Shown here: positions 9,400-19,250 of the stretch, piece after piece
Position numbering within the stretch: the stretch's first letter is position 1
How the letters are laid out: each line of letters starts with the position of its first letter
Source: an uncultured Pelagibacteraceae bacterium
GTDB taxonomy: Bacteria; Pseudomonadota; Alphaproteobacteria; Pelagibacterales; Pelagibacteraceae
Assembly: GCA_902582845.1 (NCBI GenBank)
Contig: CACHTQ010000002.1
Coordinates: 1-64,000, forward strand
Reading direction: 5' to 3'
Length of the DNA: 64,000 bases
The notes under the pieces: model-generated
The model's database searches: none
The model's input: only the letters and a program-made list of their open reading frames with translations
Told to the model about the DNA's origin: nothing
Translations under genes and position numbers: made by a program

Positions 9400-11085
9400 A
9401 TGAGCGACATAAAATCAGATATTCAAATTGCTCGTGAAGCAAAAATGCTTCCAATAAAGGAAATCTTAGCAAAAGTAAATGTTCCAGACGAAAGTTCAGC
9501 TTTTAGCCCGATGGGCAGGCATATTGCAAAAATAAACTTGGAACACTTAGATACATTAAAAGATAAGCCAGACGGTAAATTAATTTTAGTTACGGCAATA
9601 ACTCCAACTCCTGCTGGAGAAGGTAAAACAACTACTTCTGTCGGATTAAACGATGGACTAAATAAAATTGGAAAAAAATCTATCGTATGCTTAAGAGAAC
9701 CAAGTCTAGGTCCATCCTTTGGTATGAAAGGTGGTGCTGCAGGAGGAGGATATGCTCAAGTAGTCCCAATGGAACAAATTAATCTTCACTTTACTGGAGA
9801 TTTTCACGCAATAACATCAGCACATAATCTTTTGTCTGCTTTAATTGATAATCATATCTACTGGGGAAATAAATTAAACATAGATGTCAGAAGAATTGTT
9901 TGGAAAAGAGTTATGGATATGAACGACAGAGCTTTAAGATCAATTAATATTAATCTCGGCGGTGTTGCTAATGGTTTTCCAAGAGAAGATGGTTTTGATA
10001 TCACAGTTGCTTCTGAGATAATGGCTATCTTTTGTCTTGCTAATAATCTTGAAGATTTAGAAAAAAGGATCGGAAATATTACAATAGCATACACTCGAGA
10101 AAAAAAACCAATCTACGCTAAAGATTTAAATGCTCATGGACCAATGACTGTTTTACTTAAAGAGGCAATCAGACCTAATATTACACAAACACTAGAAAAT
10201 AATCCTGCGATAATTCATGGAGGACCATTTGCAAATATTGCTCATGGATGTAATTCTGTAATTGCAACTAAAGCTGGATTAAAACTTGCTGATTATGTTG
10301 TAACCGAAGCAGGTTTTGGCGCAGATTTAGGAGCTGAAAAATTTTTAGATATCAAATGTAGGAAATCAAATTTAAAACCAAGTTGCGTTGTTATAGTAGC
10401 AACTGTTAGAGCCTTGAAGATGCATGGTGGTGTTGCAAAAGATGATTTAAAAAATGAAAATGTTGATGCACTTAAGAAAGGATTAATAAATCTTGAAAGA
10501 CATATTGAAAATGTGAAAAAGTTTGGTTTACCAGTAGCGGTAGCTATTAATCATTTTATAAAAGATACTGATAAAGAAGTGAATGCTTTAGTAGAATTTT
10601 GTAAAAAGTTAGGGGTTAAGGCTAGTATTTGTAAGCATTGGGCTGACGGTGGTGAGGGAACAAAAGATTTAGCTAAACATGTAACAGATTTATGTGAAAA
10701 GAATGAAGCTAAATTTAAATTTTTATATGAAAGTAAAACTCCACTTTTCAAAAAAATTGAAACTATAGCAAAAGAGATTTATAGAGCTAATGAAGTTATT
10801 GCAGATACTAAAATCAGAGATCAACTAAAAAACTTTGAAGAAGCTGGTTATAATGAATTACCCATATGTGTTGCAAAAACTCAATATAGTTTCTCAACAG
10901 ATCCAAATCTGAAAGGTGCTCCGACAGGTCATTCTTTACCAATTAGGGAGATTAGGCTTTCATCAGGTGCAGAATTTATTGTAGTTGTTTGTGGAGCAAT
11001 CATGACAATGCCGGGACTTCCTAAAGTACCAGCAGCTGACTCTATTAAGCTAAATAAAGACGGTGATATAGAAGGTCTATTTTAA
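9400..11085 (+). CDS. fhs: formate--tetrahydrofolate ligase
   Basis: [71 protein letters not shown]. Confidence 0.97.
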   Translation: MSDIKSDIQIAREAKMLPIKEILAKVNVPDESSAFSPMGRHIAKINLEHLDTLKDKPDGKLILVTAITPTPAGEGKTTTSVGLNDGLNKIGKKSIVCLREPSLGPSFGMKGGAAGGGYAQVVPMEQINLHFTGDFHAITSAHNLLSALIDNHIYWGNKLNIDVRRIVWKRVMDMNDRALRSININLGGVANGFPREDGFDITVASEIMAIFCLANNLEDLEKRIGNITIAYTREKKPIYAKDLNAHGPMTVLLKEAIRPNITQTLENNPAIIHGGPFANIAHGCNSVIATKAGLKLADYVVTEAGFGADLGAEKFLDIKCRKSNLKPSCVVIVATVRALKMHGGVAKDDLKNENVDALKKGLINLERHIENVKKFGLPVAVAINHFIKDTDKEVNALVEFCKKLGVKASICKHWADGGEGTKDLAKHVTDLCEKNEAKFKFLYESKTPLFKKIETIAKEIYRANEVIADTKIRDQLKNFEEAGYNELPICVAKTQYSFSTDPNLKGAPTGHSLPIREIRLSSGAEFIVVVCGAIMTMPGLPKVPAADSIKLNKDGDIEGLF

Positions 11086-12044
11086 ACTTTTATCTTAAGT
11101 TTTTTATTTTCTTTAATTGTCTTAAGTAAATTAATCATTAGTGGGATTTTTTTCTTATCGATTTTTTTTAAAATAAATGGTGTGATCTCTCTTGCAAGTT
11201 CTTCACCTTCAACAGTTTCTTTAAGCATAAATCTTTTTTTTGCAGTTTTAAATGTAAATCCTTTACCTAAATAACTACCCATCTTACTATTTCTTCCACC
11301 TGCAGCACTAACATATAAATCACCTACCCCAGCGAGCCCAAAGATTGTTTCATCTTTACCTTTAAAATATCTATTTAAATATCTCATTTCAAGAACTGCT
11401 TTTTGAAATAAATTAGATGAAGAGTTAAGACTTTGACCAGCTCCAATGATCATTGAATATATATTTTTAATTGCTGAACAGACCTCTACTCCTACTACAT
11501 CCTGGGAGTATTCTGTTAAATAATATTTAGTAGAAATTCTTCTTCCTATAGATTTTGCAATGTTAATATTTTTATTTGCTATAATCACACTAGTTTGATT
11601 TTTTCTGGCTAATTCTTTTGCCAAACAAGGTCCTTTTAGTACTGAAATATTTTTTAGATTATAGTTTTTTTGAAGTTGTTCTGAAATTGTTAATATCTTA
11701 TTCTTTTTTTTTTCAAATTTTAACCCTTTAGTAAGAACCAAAATTGGTGATTTAACTCTTAAATCTTTTAATACTTTACCAATAAAATCAATCCCTGGAA
11801 GACTTAAGGCTACTACTATTAGATCAAAATTTTCTTTTAATAAATTTTTAGAAAATTTTCTAAATTTTAATTGTTTTGGTAATTTTATATTAAGAGCAGA
11901 ATGAAATTTTTTTTTTGAAGATAAATCTTTTATAAATCTTTTACTATAGGGCTCAGTAATTGTAACATTATTTTTATTTTCTAAACTTGGGATTGTAAAT
12001 GCAGAGCCCATTGCACCTCCACCAATAACTAAGATATTTTTCAT
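11082..12044 (-). CDS. gpsA: NAD(P)H-dependent glycerol-3-phosphate dehydrogenase
   Basis: [65 protein letters not shown]. Confidence 0.92.
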   Translation of the reverse strand: MKNILVIGGGAMGSAFTIPSLENKNNVTITEPYSKRFIKDLSSKKKFHSALNIKLPKQLKFRKFSKNLLKENFDLIVVALSLPGIDFIGKVLKDLRVKSPILVLTKGLKFEKKKNKILTISEQLQKNYNLKNISVLKGPCLAKELARKNQTSVIIANKNINIAKSIGRRISTKYYLTEYSQDVVGVEVCSAIKNIYSMIIGAGQSLNSSSNLFQKAVLEMRYLNRYFKGKDETIFGLAGVGDLYVSAAGGRNSKMGSYLGKGFTFKTAKKRFMLKETVEGEELAREITPFILKKIDKKKIPLMINLLKTIKENKKLKIKV

Positions 12045-12121
12045 AACAAATAATTATTTTATTGTAATTGTCATCATTTTGTTAGTAAAATACAGAATTA
12101 ATTATTTTATTTGGTAGATTA

Positions 12122-13453
12122 ATGACAAAAGTAGCAATTATTGGTGCAGGACCTTGCGGACTATCAATGTTAAGGTCTTTTGAGCTAGCAGAAAAAAAAG
12201 GTGAAAAAATCCCTGAAGTTGTTTGTTTTGAAAAGCAAGACGATTGGGGTGGCCTATGGAATTATAGTTGGCGAACAGGATCTGATCAATACGGGGACCC
12301 AGTACCTAACAGTATGTATAGATATCTTTGGTCAAATGGACCAAAAGAATGTTTAGAATTTGCTGATTATTCTTTTGATGAACATTTTGGAAAGCCGATA
12401 CCATCCTTTCCACCTAGAGAAGTTTTATATAACTATATTGTTGGAAGAGTAAGTAAAGGAAATTTAAAAAAAAAAATCAAATTTAATACCAGAGTTATAA
12501 ATACCATATTTAAAAATGATAAATTTGAGCTTAGTTATCAAGATAAAGTTAATAATAAAATATTAAAAGATAATTTTGATTTTGTTGTTGTTTCAACAGG
12601 TCATTTTTCTGTTCCTTTTATTCCAGAATACAAAGGAATGGATACATTTCCTGGAAGAATAATGCATTCTCATGATTTTAGAGATGCAGAAGAGTTTAGA
12701 GATAAAAATGTAATAGTACTAGGTAGTAGTTATTCGGCAGAAGACATCGCTCTTCAGTGTAATAAATACGGAGCTAAAAGTGTTACCATTGGTTATAGAC
12801 ATAACCCAATGGGATTTAAATGGCCTGATGGAATGAAAGAGGTTCATTATCTTGACAAATTAGTAGGAAAAAAAGCAATCTTTAAAGATGGTACTGAACA
12901 AGAGGCTGATGTTGTAATTCTATGCACTGGTTATCTTCATCATTTTCCATTTTTAGAGGAAAATTTACAATTAAAAACTAGAAACAGACTTTATCCACCA
13001 AAATTATATAAAGGAGTGGTTTGGCAAGATAATCACAAACTTTTATATCTTGGTATGCAAGATCAATTCCATACGTTTAACATGTTTGATTGCCAGGCTT
13101 GGTACGCAAGAGATGTTATTATGAATAAGATCAAAATCCCTAGTAATGGTGATGTTGAAAAAGATATTAATAAATGGGTTGCAATGGAAGAAAAGCTAGA
13201 AAACCCAGATCAAATGATTGATTTTCAAACTGAGTATACTAAAGAACTTCATGAAATGTCTGATTATCCAAAAATTGATTTTGAGTTAATAAGAAAACAT
13301 TTTAAAGAATGGGAACATCATAAAGTTGAAGATATTTCAACTTACAGAAATAAATCTTTTTCATCTCCCGTAACTGGTTCCGTTGCTCCTATTCATCATA
13401 CACCATGGGCAACTGCTATGGACGACTCTTCAAAAACTTTTTTAGATAAATAA
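12122..13453 (+). CDS. tmm: trimethylamine monooxygenase (flavin-containing monooxygenase family)
   Basis: FAD motif GAGPCGL; FMO signature GHFSVPFIPEYKG..HSHDFRD; NADP motif VLGSSYSAEDIA; WGGLWNYSWRTGSDQYGDPVPNSMYRYLWSNGPKECLEF characteristic of Tmm; next to a TMAO-type transporter. Confidence 0.93.
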   Translation: MTKVAIIGAGPCGLSMLRSFELAEKKGEKIPEVVCFEKQDDWGGLWNYSWRTGSDQYGDPVPNSMYRYLWSNGPKECLEFADYSFDEHFGKPIPSFPPREVLYNYIVGRVSKGNLKKKIKFNTRVINTIFKNDKFELSYQDKVNNKILKDNFDFVVVSTGHFSVPFIPEYKGMDTFPGRIMHSHDFRDAEEFRDKNVIVLGSSYSAEDIALQCNKYGAKSVTIGYRHNPMGFKWPDGMKEVHYLDKLVGKKAIFKDGTEQEADVVILCTGYLHHFPFLEENLQLKTRNRLYPPKLYKGVVWQDNHKLLYLGMQDQFHTFNMFDCQAWYARDVIMNKIKIPSNGDVEKDINKWVAMEEKLENPDQMIDFQTEYTKELHEMSDYPKIDFELIRKHFKEWEHHKVEDISTYRNKSFSSPVTGSVAPIHHTPWATAMDDSSKTFLDK

Positions 13454-13460
13454 TCTTAGA

Positions 13461-15614
13461 TTAATCAATACCTAGGTGTTTTTTTCTTTTTTGGACATAG
13501 GCTCTAATTAAATTATCAAATATTAAAGCTATGAAAGCCACACAGATACCAAGTGTTAATCCAATTCCAGCACCTTTTTTATCCGACAATGCTTTTAAAA
13601 TATATTGACCTAAATCTTCTGTTCCAATAAATGCCCCGATAATTACCATGAATAGGGCAAATACAATCGTTTGATTTATACCAAGCATCATATGAGGGAA
13701 CGCCAAAGGAAATTCAATTTTAGTCAATCTTTGAAATTTATTTACACCCGACATGGTTGCAGCATCATGTAGACCAGCTGGAACGCTTCTTAATCCTTCG
13801 ATTGTATATCTTGTAGCAGGTATTGTTGCATAAACTATGACTGCAATAAGTACAGATGTATCTGTTATACCAAATAACATCATTACTGGAATTAAATATA
13901 CAAAAGATGGGAATGTTTGAAAAATATCACAAACGCCCAGCATAAAGTTTGCTGAATGTTTGTTTTGGAAACACAAAGTTCCTACTGTAAATCCAATGAT
14001 ACAAGAAACAACAACTCCAAAAGTTGCCATATATGCTGTAACTAAAGCTCTATCCCACCAAGGGCTGAATGCAATAAAAAGTGTCAAAGCACAAACTACC
14101 AATGCTGAACGTAAGCCACCAATTAAATATCCTGCACCAACAACTAAAACTATCGTAGCGATTGCAGGCATTCTTAAATACAATGCTCTCATTGGCTGAA
14201 GTACATCTTGTATCAACCACGTATTGAACGCTTTAATATAAACAAAGAAAGTCTCAAAAATCCAATCTACTCCTTTGTTCCAAAAATCAGCAGTTGATAT
14301 TCCTTTGTTATGTGGAATTTCAAATAAATAATTGAAAGTATCTTTAAATAAAAAAGTTCCAATGTAAGCTAATATTATTCCAACAACAAATATAACCCCA
14401 AAAAATAAAAGATTTTTGTTTCTTTGATAGAAAGTAAGATTACCAAAATAATCTGTTTGTTTATTTGCCCAAGCTAAAGACATTTTATCTAAAAGAATTG
14501 CAATTAAACTGATACATAAGCCCGCCTCTAAAGCTAGTCCAATATTTAATTGGTTTAGTGCTAACAATAAATTAAACCCTAAACCTTTTGCTCCAATAAA
14601 TGCTGAGATAACTGCCATTGAAAAACACACCATGATGACTTGATTAACTCCAATTAAAATATCTCTCCTAGCAGTTGGAATTAATACTTTAAACATTAAT
14701 TGAAAATTATTACATCCGCTCATCCTTCCCGCTTCAATTACCTCTGGAGGCACTGCTCTTAGACCTAAAAGAGTTAATAATATCATCGGTGGTATTGCTA
14801 CAACCATAGTAATAATTACAGCAGCATGGTCACCTACTCCAAAAAGAACTAATGCTGGAACCAATACAGCATATTGTGGCATCGTTTGCATCACTAGCAA
14901 TATTGGATATAAAGCTTTTTCTACACGTTTACTTTTAAAAGCTGCTATTCCTAATCCAAGTCCAAAAATAAAAGATAAAGGAGCAGCGACTAATATAAAT
15001 GAAAGAGTTTGCATGGAAGGTTTCCATTGACCAAACACAGAAATGTAAACCATGGTTAAACCTGCAAACAAAGCTAGACCTTTACCGCTTAACTTATAAG
15101 AAAGTAATGCTGCACCTGCTGCAACAATAGTCCAAGGTAATCCTGGTAATTCAGCCCATGGGTTTTTATCTATCCAATCCCAACTGGTGAAGGCAACAAT
15201 AGTTTCGAGACCTCCCAGTAAAATCTCTCTTATTAATTCTATTAAAAAAGTCATAAAGGCAGTCAAATTTCTACTAATTTGTAAAACTATAGGTCGACTT
15301 TTAAATTCTTGAGTATCTTCATTCCAAACTTCAATTGGCATCCATTCATTCATTAAGAAAAATAACGAGTCATTAATCCAGATGGGCAACCATCCAAGCA
15401 ATGGAGGTAATCTCCAAAAGACATCAAAAGCGTAATATCTTACCTCTTTACCTAAAAATACATAACTACTTTGATTAGGATCTTTGACAAATTCTGCTTG
15501 TCCCCTGATAAACTTATATGTTTCAGGAACATCAATCGCAAAGCATAAAGCAAAGAATACAATTAATAAAAATAACCACTGAAAAGTTTTCGGATATTTC
15601 TTTAAAAATTCCAT
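13461..15614 (-). CDS. tmoW: TMAO/quaternary-amine ABC transporter, fused double permease (TmoW-like)
   Basis: 717 aa with two BPD_transp_1-like halves (MSGCNNFQLMFKVLIPTARRDILIGVNQVIM and MSGVNKFQRLTKIEFPLAFPHMMLGINQTIV). Confidence 0.87.
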   Translation of the reverse strand: MEFLKKYPKTFQWLFLLIVFFALCFAIDVPETYKFIRGQAEFVKDPNQSSYVFLGKEVRYYAFDVFWRLPPLLGWLPIWINDSLFFLMNEWMPIEVWNEDTQEFKSRPIVLQISRNLTAFMTFLIELIREILLGGLETIVAFTSWDWIDKNPWAELPGLPWTIVAAGAALLSYKLSGKGLALFAGLTMVYISVFGQWKPSMQTLSFILVAAPLSFIFGLGLGIAAFKSKRVEKALYPILLVMQTMPQYAVLVPALVLFGVGDHAAVIITMVVAIPPMILLTLLGLRAVPPEVIEAGRMSGCNNFQLMFKVLIPTARRDILIGVNQVIMVCFSMAVISAFIGAKGLGFNLLLALNQLNIGLALEAGLCISLIAILLDKMSLAWANKQTDYFGNLTFYQRNKNLLFFGVIFVVGIILAYIGTFLFKDTFNYLFEIPHNKGISTADFWNKGVDWIFETFFVYIKAFNTWLIQDVLQPMRALYLRMPAIATIVLVVGAGYLIGGLRSALVVCALTLFIAFSPWWDRALVTAYMATFGVVVSCIIGFTVGTLCFQNKHSANFMLGVCDIFQTFPSFVYLIPVMMLFGITDTSVLIAVIVYATIPATRYTIEGLRSVPAGLHDAATMSGVNKFQRLTKIEFPLAFPHMMLGINQTIVFALFMVIIGAFIGTEDLGQYILKALSDKKGAGIGLTLGICVAFIALIFDNLIRAYVQKRKKHLGID

Positions 15615-15617
15615 AAT

Positions 15618-16646
15618 TTAATTATTATTTTTTCTTCCCCCAAAGACTGTTTTGATTATTTTTGTTGGATTGATAGAGCCTATAATCTCATTATTGTTAT
15701 CAACTACAGCGACTATTTTTTCCTGTGTAAGAATTTTTTCTGCAACATTCTCTATGATTTCATTATTAGAGACTTTTAAATCACCTAAATTATCTATTGA
15801 TGTATCCATAACATCCTTAATCAATAAAACTTTTTCTCTCGGCACTTCTTCAGTAAATTTTCTTACATACTCAGTGGCTGGATTTAAAACAATATTAGCT
15901 GGTGTATCTAACTGCTCAATTATTCCATCTTTCATAATCGCAATTCTGTCAGCAAGTTTTAAAGCCTCATCAAAATCATGTGTAATAAACATAATTGTTT
16001 TTTGTAACTTATCTTGAAGTCTTAAAAACTCATCTTGCATCTCTTTTCTAATTAATGGATCCAAAGCTGAAAAAGGCTCATCTAAAAACCAAATATCTGG
16101 CTCGACCGCTAAAGATCTTGCTATACCTACTCTTTGTTGTTGCCCTCCTGAAAGTTCTCTAGGAAAATAATTTTCTCTACCTTCAAGTCCAACTAATTTA
16201 ACCATATCCATTGCTTTATTTATGCTGTCCTCAGTTTTGATCCCTTTAATCTGAAGGGGAAACGCAATGTTTTCAACAACAGTTTTGTGTGGAAGTAAAG
16301 CAAAGCTTTGAAAAACCATTCCCATTTTATTTCTTCTAAGATCTATAAGATCTTTATTATTTAATTGTAATAAGTCCTGGCCTTCTATGAAAATTTTACC
16401 ACCTGTTGCATCAGTCAATCTTGAAATACATCTTAATAAAGTTGATTTACCTGAGCCAGATAAACCCATAACGACTAACATTTCTCCTTTTGCAACTTCA
16501 AAAGAAGCGTTATTCACCCCAACAATGCAACCATTTTGTTGAAAAACTTTAGCATCAACATTTCCATTTGAGTCTTGAAGCATCTTCTGAGCATTTGCTC
16601 CAAAAATTTTGTACACATTTTCACATTTAATTACTGGCTCAGACAT
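15618..16646 (-). CDS. tmoV: TMAO/quaternary-amine ABC transporter ATP-binding protein (TmoV/ProV-like)
   Basis: Walker A GLSGSGKSTLL, signature LSGGQQQRVGIARSLA; ORF track uses upstream TTG at 16655, ATG at 16646 preferred. Confidence 0.9.
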   Translation of the reverse strand: MSEPVIKCENVYKIFGANAQKMLQDSNGNVDAKVFQQNGCIVGVNNASFEVAKGEMLVVMGLSGSGKSTLLRCISRLTDATGGKIFIEGQDLLQLNNKDLIDLRRNKMGMVFQSFALLPHKTVVENIAFPLQIKGIKTEDSINKAMDMVKLVGLEGRENYFPRELSGGQQQRVGIARSLAVEPDIWFLDEPFSALDPLIRKEMQDEFLRLQDKLQKTIMFITHDFDEALKLADRIAIMKDGIIEQLDTPANIVLNPATEYVRKFTEEVPREKVLLIKDVMDTSIDNLGDLKVSNNEIIENVAEKILTQEKIVAVVDNNNEIIGSINPTKIIKTVFGGRKNNN

Positions 16647-16709
16647 AAATTTCAATTAAGTTATATGAAATTAGGATAAAATTAAATCCATAATATTGTT
16701 ACTTCCCCC

Positions 16710-17261
16710 TTAAAAATTTTTAATATAATAAACCCTTGTATCTATTCCGGTACTTAGAAAACTTAATGCTTCACCACTGACAGTAATTGACTCGTCAACT
16801 CCAACATTATTTCCACTCACTGTAAAGCCTGCAAAACACTTATTTTTCTCCTCATCCCACTTAACAAAAGTTTCATCTATTTTGTTACCATTAATTGTGT
16901 AAATTTCATGCGCTCTAAAATTTAAAAAGTTTGCCCCCATAATCGCACGTTGTGGAATTAATTTTGTGGCTTTACAAACTTGCTCATAAACTTCGTCTGT
17001 TAATCTGAAGTGATCTGTGCCATCAAAAGTTACCAGTATTCCTGAGGGTAATTTAGAAATTAATTCACTTAATTTCTTTTCTTGAGCAATCCTCTCTTCT
17101 TCTAATTTCATTTTTCTAACAAGTTCATCACCACCACCAAACATTATGTTAAGAACAAAAAATGAAAATGATATTATTAGAATTATTAGCACCAAGCCAC
17201 CAAACTGTTTTGTAGTCTCGGGTAAATATTTTATTTTAGTTAAAAAATTTTCTTTTGACAT
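16710..17261 (-). CDS. uncharacterised single-TM anchored protein inside the TMAO transporter locus
   Basis: 183 aa; one hydrophobic helix near N-terminus (FGGLVLIILIISFSFFVLNIMF), soluble C-terminal part. Confidence 0.65.
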   Translation of the reverse strand: MSKENFLTKIKYLPETTKQFGGLVLIILIISFSFFVLNIMFGGGDELVRKMKLEEERIAQEKKLSELISKLPSGILVTFDGTDHFRLTDEVYEQVCKATKLIPQRAIMGANFLNFRAHEIYTINGNKIDETFVKWDEEKNKCFAGFTVSGNNVGVDESITVSGEALSFLSTGIDTRVYYIKNF

Positions 17262-17639
17262 TTATTCTTGTAGCTTTCCATTTTTCCATATCCCTGTTTT
17301 TTGAGTGCCATCAGACCAAGTAAAAGTTCCCTTGCCATTCATGAATCCTTTTGCCCATTCACCTTCATAAGTTGAACCATCAGGAAAAGTTAAAACACCC
17401 ACCCCACTCCATTCGCTATTTTTAAACTCGCCTTTGTAGATATATCCGTTTGGCCATGTTTCAATTCCTTGTCCGTTTTTCTTAGTATCTACCCACTCAC
17501 CTTCGTAGGTAGTTTTATCTGTATAAACCCATTTCCCAAAACCGTTTTCGCAATTTCCTTCTTTGCATCCTGTACTTCGGGCTATTGCAATCGTGCTGAT
17601 AGATAAACTTAAAATTATTGTTAAGAGATATTTTTTCAT
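17262..17639 (-). CDS. exported MORN-repeat protein
   Basis: Signal-like N-terminus followed by repeated YxGEW..GxGxxTxPDG units (about 4 MORN repeats). Confidence 0.85.
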   Translation of the reverse strand: MKKYLLTIILSLSISTIAIARSTGCKEGNCENGFGKWVYTDKTTYEGEWVDTKKNGQGIETWPNGYIYKGEFKNSEWSGVGVLTFPDGSTYEGEWAKGFMNGKGTFTWSDGTQKTGIWKNGKLQE

Positions 17640-17673
17640 AATAATATTTTACACAAAATTATTAAAAAAAAAA

Positions 17674-18135
17674 TTATACTTTTTTGTCATCTTTATTACA
17701 TGAATAAATAGAAATATATTTTTCAGAGTTTTCACTTTTCATATTTTTCGTTATTTCATGAATTAATTCACCTGTTTTCCTTGTAATAATACCTGACTCA
17801 GAATAATTTTTTTCTTGATCAATTGATTTAAATAAAACCACATCTTTATTGACTACTTTGACATTAAGTTTTGATGAAACCGAGAGAAATGATGATAATC
17901 CTTTGATTAAAAGAGTTTCTGGTTTTTTTGATAAAATTTTAAAACTCTCTAAACCCTTTTCATTTAAATCTTTAGCTAAAAAAGTTTTATAATTATATTC
18001 TGAATTTTTAATTATTTTTTTCTCTAAATCACAAACAAACACAAGATCAATATTTTCATTTATACTTACATCTTTTGCTAAGGTTTGATTAAAAAATAAT
18101 AGACTTATTAGTATAGTAAAAAAATTTTTGATCAT
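17674..18135 (-). CDS. uncharacterised exported protein
   Basis: 153 aa, N-terminal hydrophobic signal MIKNFFTILISLLFFNQTLAKD; no recognised domain. Confidence 0.55.
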   Translation of the reverse strand: MIKNFFTILISLLFFNQTLAKDVSINENIDLVFVCDLEKKIIKNSEYNYKTFLAKDLNEKGLESFKILSKKPETLLIKGLSSFLSVSSKLNVKVVNKDVVLFKSIDQEKNYSESGIITRKTGELIHEITKNMKSENSEKYISIYSCNKDDKKV

Positions 18136-18148
18136 TTAAATTTGTTTA

Positions 18149-18182
18149 AAAAAAAATCTCCCCCAACATAGTTGGGAGAGAT
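18149..18182 (-). terminator. intrinsic terminator downstream of tmoX
   Basis: Minus strand ATCTCTCCCAAC-TAT-GTTGGGGGAGAT followed by TTTTTTT: 12-bp stem with one T:G pair. Confidence 0.88.
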
Positions 18183-18205
18183 TTAAAATTTAATTGCTAT
18201 TTACC

Positions 18206-19150
18206 TTATTTAGTAAAAGCTTTCCAAACTTTCTCGTTATCTTTCAGCCACTTTTTAGCTGCATCCTCGTGAGTCATTTTATCAATGTCCACTAAAGCTG
18301 CCATTGCTCCAATTTGACTTGTTGAGAAAGAAAGTTTTTTAAACATCTTAGCTGCATCTGGATGAGTTTTTGGAAAGTCAGCATTAACTGCTTTCTTCAA
18401 ATAACCATCTGGCGAACCACATTTTCCATCTCCACCATCTTCAGGTCTGCAACCTGCAGTGTACGGAGGAAAGTCGATAAATGTAAAACCAGCACCATCA
18501 GTAAAGTTTGGTGTCCAGTTAAAGATAATTGTTCCTCTTCCTTCTTTTTCAGCTGCTGCTAACTCTGCCCAAAGTGCATCCGCACTTCCAGCAAATTTAA
18601 CCCACCAAAGATCTCCTAGACCTAAAGCGTCAACCCTTTGAGGAATTAAGTCACCGTGCCAAGTTTGTGGACCTTCCAACATTCTTCCTTTTCCATTCGG
18701 AGAGTCAGGTGTTGTAAAGTTTTTAGCACAGTCTGGGTTTTTCAAAGCAGTCCAGTCTGGTAGTCCTGGGCATAGACCTTTTTCAGCAACCCAGTTAGGA
18801 TATCCCATATCCTCTAGAGTTCTAGCCTCATGATCACCCCAGTCAAGTAAACCACCTTTATCTAAAGCTGTTGTAAATGATTTACCAAAAGCAGATTCCC
18901 ATACCTCGTGAGAGATGGTTACGTCACCAATTCTAATTGACTCGTATACTGCTTGTGAGTCAGCATTTACGTATTTAACGTTATTACCCATACTTTCCAT
19001 TATTCCACCAATAACGTAAGCCATTACAATTTGACTTGACCAGTTATGAGTTGGGATAACGATGGGTTTTTTGCTATCTGCATTTGATAAACCAGCAAAA
19101 CTTACTGCTGAGATTATAATTGCAGAAATTAAAGATATTATTTTTCGCAT
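18206..19150 (-). CDS. tmoX: TMAO/glycine-betaine-type substrate-binding protein (TmoX-like)
   Basis: Signal peptide MRKIISLISAIIISAVSFAGLSNA; OpuAC-type fold sequence IVIPTHNWSSQIVMAYVIGGIMESMGNNVKYV; location between tmm/tmoWV and tdm. Confidence 0.88.
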   Translation of the reverse strand: MRKIISLISAIIISAVSFAGLSNADSKKPIVIPTHNWSSQIVMAYVIGGIMESMGNNVKYVNADSQAVYESIRIGDVTISHEVWESAFGKSFTTALDKGGLLDWGDHEARTLEDMGYPNWVAEKGLCPGLPDWTALKNPDCAKNFTTPDSPNGKGRMLEGPQTWHGDLIPQRVDALGLGDLWWVKFAGSADALWAELAAAEKEGRGTIIFNWTPNFTDGAGFTFIDFPPYTAGCRPEDGGDGKCGSPDGYLKKAVNADFPKTHPDAAKMFKKLSFSTSQIGAMAALVDIDKMTHEDAAKKWLKDNEKVWKAFTK

Positions 19151-19178
19151 TTATTCCCCTTTCTTAATATTAAGTGTG

Positions 19179-19207
19179 TTGAGTATGTGCCTAAGTAAAA
19201 TGATAGT
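19179..19207 (+). promoter_or_regulatory. putative sigma70-like promoter for tdm (TTGAGT-17-GATAGT), antiparallel to tmoX promoter
   Basis: TTGAGT 19179-19184, 17-nt spacer, GATAGT 19202-19207; tdm ATG at 19251. Confidence 0.35.
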
Positions 19208-19210
19208 CAA
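19182..19210 (-). promoter_or_regulatory. putative sigma70-like promoter for tmoX (TTGACT-17-CATACT)
   Basis: Minus-strand TTGACT (19210-19205), 17-nt spacer, CATACT (19187-19182), upstream of the tmoX start at 19150. Confidence 0.5.
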
Positions 19211-19250
19211 CTACAAGATTTATATATATTATGTAGAGAGATTTATAAAA

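Noticed and set aside
13960-14199. 79-aa plus-strand ORF inside tmoW
   Set aside because: Shadow ORF antisense to conserved permease domain.
19062-19250. 63-aa N-terminal extension of Tdm in the ORF track
   Set aside because: It overlaps the tmoX 5' coding region and the intergenic promoter; MSQTTLDIKEPG at 19251 is the plausible start.
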